Source: Planctomycetota bacterium (GTDB taxonomy: Bacteria > Planctomycetota > UBA1135 > GCA-002686595). Taken from it: DNA of 9,348 nt. Made by a program: the position numbers and the translations under genes. The stretch is from NCBI GenBank assembly GCA_021776885.1, contig JAJFFA010000157.1, positions 1 to 9,348 of the forward strand. The letters run 5' to 3'. This document shows positions 6,893 to 9,348 of this stretch, one piece after another (the stretch's first letter is position 1; the number at the start of each line of letters is the position of its first letter). Under the pieces are notes generated by a model. That model was not told the origin of the DNA. It did no database searches and worked only from the letters and a program-made list of their open reading frames with translations.

Positions 6893-9043
6893 TCAGGAAG
6901 CCTCGGCGCGGGCGCGCAGGGCGCTCCAGGCCGGCTCGTCCGGGTTCTCGGCCAGGACCCGCTGGGAGAGCTCGAGCACCCGCGCGACGTCGTCCCGCGG
7001 GTCCTCGCCCCGGGCGCGGCGCAGGCGCACGCGCTCGAGCAGGAGGTCCGCCGAGAGCAGGTTCGCGCGGTTGGTGCAGCCGCGCAGGTCGGCGGCGCGC
7101 TCGAGCAGGGACAGGGGCCGCGCCAGGGACTCGACCTCGTCGGCGGCGCCCGGCGCGCGGCGCGCCTCGAGCAGCAGCTCGGCCAGGGTCAGGGCCGCGT
7201 CGTAGCTGTCCGGGCTGAGGGCCAGGGTCTGCTCTGCCAGCTGAACGCCGCGCTCGAGGTCCACCTCGCGTCCGTCGCGCGCCGCCTGCAGCCAGGTGCG
7301 CGCCAGGAGCGCGCGCGCCGGGTGGTAGTCGGCATGGATCTCGAGGGCGCGCTCGAGGGCCGCCTGGGCGCGGGCCGTGTCGCCCCGGGCCAGGCGCGCC
7401 TCGGCCGTGGCGAGCAGGGTGCTGAAGGACGAGCGGCGCACGGCCAGGGCGCGCTCGTAGCACTCGAAGGGATCCTCGCCCGCCAGCTCGAGGGCGTCGC
7501 CGCGCAGCTTCCAGACCTCGTCCAGGTCCGGCTCGTCCGCCAGGATGCGGTCGCAGGCCGCGACGCAGCCGGCGAACTTCGACTGGCCCAGGTCGCGCAC
7601 GGCGCGCGCGTACTCGACGTGCCACTCGGGCAGCTCGCCCTCCAGCCGCTGGGCTTCCTCCAGGGCCGTGACCGCGCGATCGATCCCCTGGCGCACCTCC
7701 GACAGGTCGTACTCGGTGCCGCTGGGCAGGATGTGCTTGCGCGCCCGGGACTGGTCCTCGACGTACTGCGCCAGGTACAGGCGGCCCAGCTCGAACTGCG
7801 CCCCGGCCAGGTCGCCGGCGCGGTCGAGGCCGCGCTCCATGTCGTCCCGTGCTTCCTCGAGGCGGCCCTGACGGAAGAGGGTCACGCCGCGCCAGAAGCG
7901 CGCCCAGGCGGCGTCCGGGCGCTCGGCCAGGATCGCGTCGAGCTTGGCGCGGATCGCCTCGAGGCGCGCGAAGGAGCGCGCCAGGGAGCCGGACACGCGG
8001 TACAGCTCGCCGTCCCAGGCCGCGATCTCGCGCACCAGGTCGAGGCCCACGCTGTGGTAGGGGTCGCCCTGGGCGTCGTCCGCGGGGAGCGGCTCGCGCT
8101 CGGGCACACCGACCAGCTTGGTGACCAGCTTCCTGAACCAGGGCGAGCCGGCCGCGCGCGACCCGTCGCCGGCGAGGAATTCGCCCAGGTCCTGGGCCAG
8201 GGCCGCCGCCGACGGGTAGCGCGCGCTGCGCCGCTTCTGCAGGCAGCGGGCGACGATCGACTCGAGGGCGCGCGGCACGCCCGCGTGGTACGAGCGCACC
8301 AGGGGTGCCTCCGCGTGGATCACGCGGTGCAGCAGGTCGACCACCCCGCGGGCCTCGAAGGGCCAGCGGCCCGTCAGGGCATGGAACAGGGTCACGCCCA
8401 GGGACCAGACGTCGCTGCGCGCGTCCACCGCCGCGCTGTCGCCGCGCGCCTGCTCGGGGGACATCAGCTGGGGCGTGCCCATGATCTGGCCCTCGCGACT
8501 GATCGTGCGACCGACCGAACCGGACAGGTCGCGGGCGATGCCGAAGTCGGTCAGGTACGCACGCCCCTCGGCGTCCAGCAGGATGTTCTCGGGCTTGATG
8601 TCGCGGTGCACGATGCCCTGGGCGTGGGCGTGGGCCAGGGCCCCGGCGATGGTGTGCAGGGCGCAGGTCGCGGCGAGCATGTCGAGGCGCGCGTCCGAGA
8701 GATTCGGGCCGTCGACGTACTGCATGGCGATGAAGGGCACGCCGAGCACCTGCCCCACGCCGTAGACCTGCACGATGGCGGGGTCGCGCAGGCGTGCGGT
8801 GAAGCGCGCCTCGCGCCGGAAGCGCTCCATCTCCGCCGGGCTGGCGTCGGACAGGAACTTGATCGCGGCCAGGCGGTCGAGGGAGCGATCGCGGGCCAGG
8901 TAGACCTCTCCGCCTCCGCCGCGGCCGATGCAGCGCACCAGCTCGTAGCCGGGCGGCGTCGGGGGCGGATCGTCGCCGAGCAGCCCGAGCTCGAGCAGCC
9001 CCGACTCGGTCACGCGGCGCGCGAGCTCACGATCCTCGGACAT
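6893..9043 (-). CDS. Serine/threonine protein kinase with C-terminal TPR region
   Basis: The 716-residue product is a Hanks-type kinase followed by a helical repeat region. Kinase domain, about 32-290: glycine loop GRGGGGEVY (40-48), ATP-binding K62 in AAIKFL, αC glutamate E78, catalytic loop HRDIKPEN (146-153, base D148), DFG (166-168), GTPQLMSPE (189-197), DARSDVWSLG (207-216) and the late conserved Arg near 275. All catalytic residues are present, so it should be active. Residues 365-711 are Ala/Leu/Arg-rich helical pairs with TPR-like units (e.g. WARFWRGVTLFRQGRLEEA, ALERALEIHADYHPARALLA), a probable protein-docking surface. No membrane helix lies between kinase and TPRs, so it is probably cytosolic, unlike PASTA-type kinases. 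The ATG at 9043 has GGAG 6 nt upstream; an ATG at 9055 would add four residues. It diverges from an ECF sigma gene, a pairing known in planctomycetes, where kinase and sigma are thought to act together. Substrates are unknown. Confidence 0.94.
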   Translation of the reverse strand: MSEDRELARRVTESGLLELGLLGDDPPPTPPGYELVRCIGRGGGGEVYLARDRSLDRLAAIKFLSDASPAEMERFRREARFTARLRDPAIVQVYGVGQVLGVPFIAMQYVDGPNLSDARLDMLAATCALHTIAGALAHAHAQGIVHRDIKPENILLDAEGRAYLTDFGIARDLSGSVGRTISREGQIMGTPQLMSPEQARGDSAAVDARSDVWSLGVTLFHALTGRWPFEARGVVDLLHRVIHAEAPLVRSYHAGVPRALESIVARCLQKRRSARYPSAAALAQDLGEFLAGDGSRAAGSPWFRKLVTKLVGVPEREPLPADDAQGDPYHSVGLDLVREIAAWDGELYRVSGSLARSFARLEAIRAKLDAILAERPDAAWARFWRGVTLFRQGRLEEARDDMERGLDRAGDLAGAQFELGRLYLAQYVEDQSRARKHILPSGTEYDLSEVRQGIDRAVTALEEAQRLEGELPEWHVEYARAVRDLGQSKFAGCVAACDRILADEPDLDEVWKLRGDALELAGEDPFECYERALAVRRSSFSTLLATAEARLARGDTARAQAALERALEIHADYHPARALLARTWLQAARDGREVDLERGVQLAEQTLALSPDSYDAALTLAELLLEARRAPGAADEVESLARPLSLLERAADLRGCTNRANLLSADLLLERVRLRRARGEDPRDDVARVLELSQRVLAENPDEPAWSALRARAEAS

Positions 9044-9087
9044 CACCCGCTCCATGATAGCCCTGCCCAGGGGTAAACTCCGCGCGC
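9044..9087. promoter_or_regulatory. Short divergent region between kinase and ECF genes
   Basis: Only 44 nt (32 if the kinase starts at 9055) separate the two divergent starts, so at least one promoter must lie inside the opposite coding region, or a transcript has almost no leader. It holds a perfect 5-bp inverted repeat, CCCTG-CC-CAGGG (9061-9072), a possible operator. GGAG on the minus strand (9053-9050) serves the kinase ATG at 9043. No clear ribosome binding site precedes the GTG at 9088. No confident -35/-10 pair was found. Confidence 0.35.
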
Positions 9088-9348
9088 GTGTTTCCCACCA
9101 CCATCTGGACCACGATCCGCGCCGCCGGAGAGCAGCAGGCCGATGCACTCGATACGTTCGCCGAACGTTATCGCGCGCCCGTCGCCGCCTTCCTGCGCGC
9201 CCGCGGTGCCCCGGCGGGTGACGTCGACGACCTGTGCCAGGACGTGTTCGTGCGCGTGCTGGCAGGGGGCGTCCTGGCCAAGGCGGACCAGGGGCGCGGG
9301 CGCTTCCGCGCCCTGCTCTCGACCGTCACCACGCGCGTCCTGCTCGAC
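9088..9348 (+). CDS. ECF-type RNA polymerase sigma factor, 3'-truncated by the window end
   Basis: Eighty-seven codons are present before the window ends in frame; the gene continues beyond it. The translation starts FPTTIWTTIRAAGEQQADAL after GTG and continues with the σ2 pattern AERYRAPVAAFLRARG (25-40), DDLCQDVFVRVL (47-58) and GRGRFRALLSTVTTRVLLD (69-87). The opening TIWTTIRAA and the phrase GGVLAKAD..RGRFR are what I associate with planctomycete ECF sigma factors found beside Ser/Thr kinases. GTG at 9088 is the only reasonable start, because a stop (TAG, 9058-9060) lies just upstream in frame with no ATG between. σ4 is not visible. It lies divergent to the TPR kinase gene, which suggests a shared pathway, for example phosphorylation controlling this sigma factor; that is inference. 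Confidence 0.88.
   Translation, partial: MFPTTIWTTIRAAGEQQADALDTFAERYRAPVAAFLRARGAPAGDVDDLCQDVFVRVLAGGVLAKADQGRGRFRALLSTVTTRVLLD

Noticed and set aside
3471..9043. Frequent CTCGAG hexamers throughout the coding regions.
   Set aside because: They arise from common Leu-Glu and related codons in GC-rich genes; they show no spacing pattern or clustering at control regions.
4340..9076. A 1578-codon open frame on the + strand across the sigma fusion and antisense to the kinase.
   Set aside because: It is very rich in Arg, Ala, Gly and Pro, has no recognisable domain and spans genes with clear family motifs in other frames. Long stop-free shadows are expected in such GC-rich coding DNA.

Overview
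This is a high-GC bacterial window with ordinary chromosomal gene content. Its long proteins, a Ser/Thr kinase with a TPR tail, two ECF-type sigma factor genes within about 6 kb and a sigma factor fused to a long β-sandwich ectodomain together suggest a Planctomycetota-like organism. That assignment is inferred from gene style, not from a marker gene. I see no CRISPR array, tRNA, rRNA, insertion sequence or phage gene.

Layout. Positions 1-138 are almost pure G/C with poly-G runs of up to 18 and look like a low-quality contig end. From 266 to 3277 on the + strand lie the two glyoxylate-bypass enzymes, malate synthase A (aceB) and isocitrate lyase (aceA). They are 36 nt apart, probably form one operon, and are followed by a perfect 20-bp palindrome with a T tract that probably ends the transcript. 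No aceK-like gene follows. From 3471 to 6416 (+) one gene encodes a 981-residue protein: an ECF sigma factor (σ2 and σ4), a single predicted membrane helix, a Pro/Ala linker and about eight carboxypeptidase-regulatory-like β-sandwich modules. Its 3' end overlaps by 100 nt the 3' end of a convergent gene (6838 to 6317, -) for a small membrane protein with an internal pseudo-repeat. Upstream of that gene and in the same direction is a Ser/Thr protein kinase with a TPR tail (9043 to 6893, -). A second ECF sigma factor gene starts divergently from the kinase at 9088 (+) and runs off the window.

How the genes fit together. aceB and aceA convert isocitrate plus acetyl-CoA to malate and succinate, which lets the cell grow on acetate or fatty acids. 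The rest of the window looks like signalling: a putative membrane-anchored sigma factor with its own ectodomain, and a divergent kinase/ECF pair of the type repeatedly seen in planctomycetes. Nothing in the sequence directly ties these regulators to the glyoxylate genes. The most unusual item is the sigma-ectodomain fusion, which could be a one-protein envelope-to-promoter signalling system.
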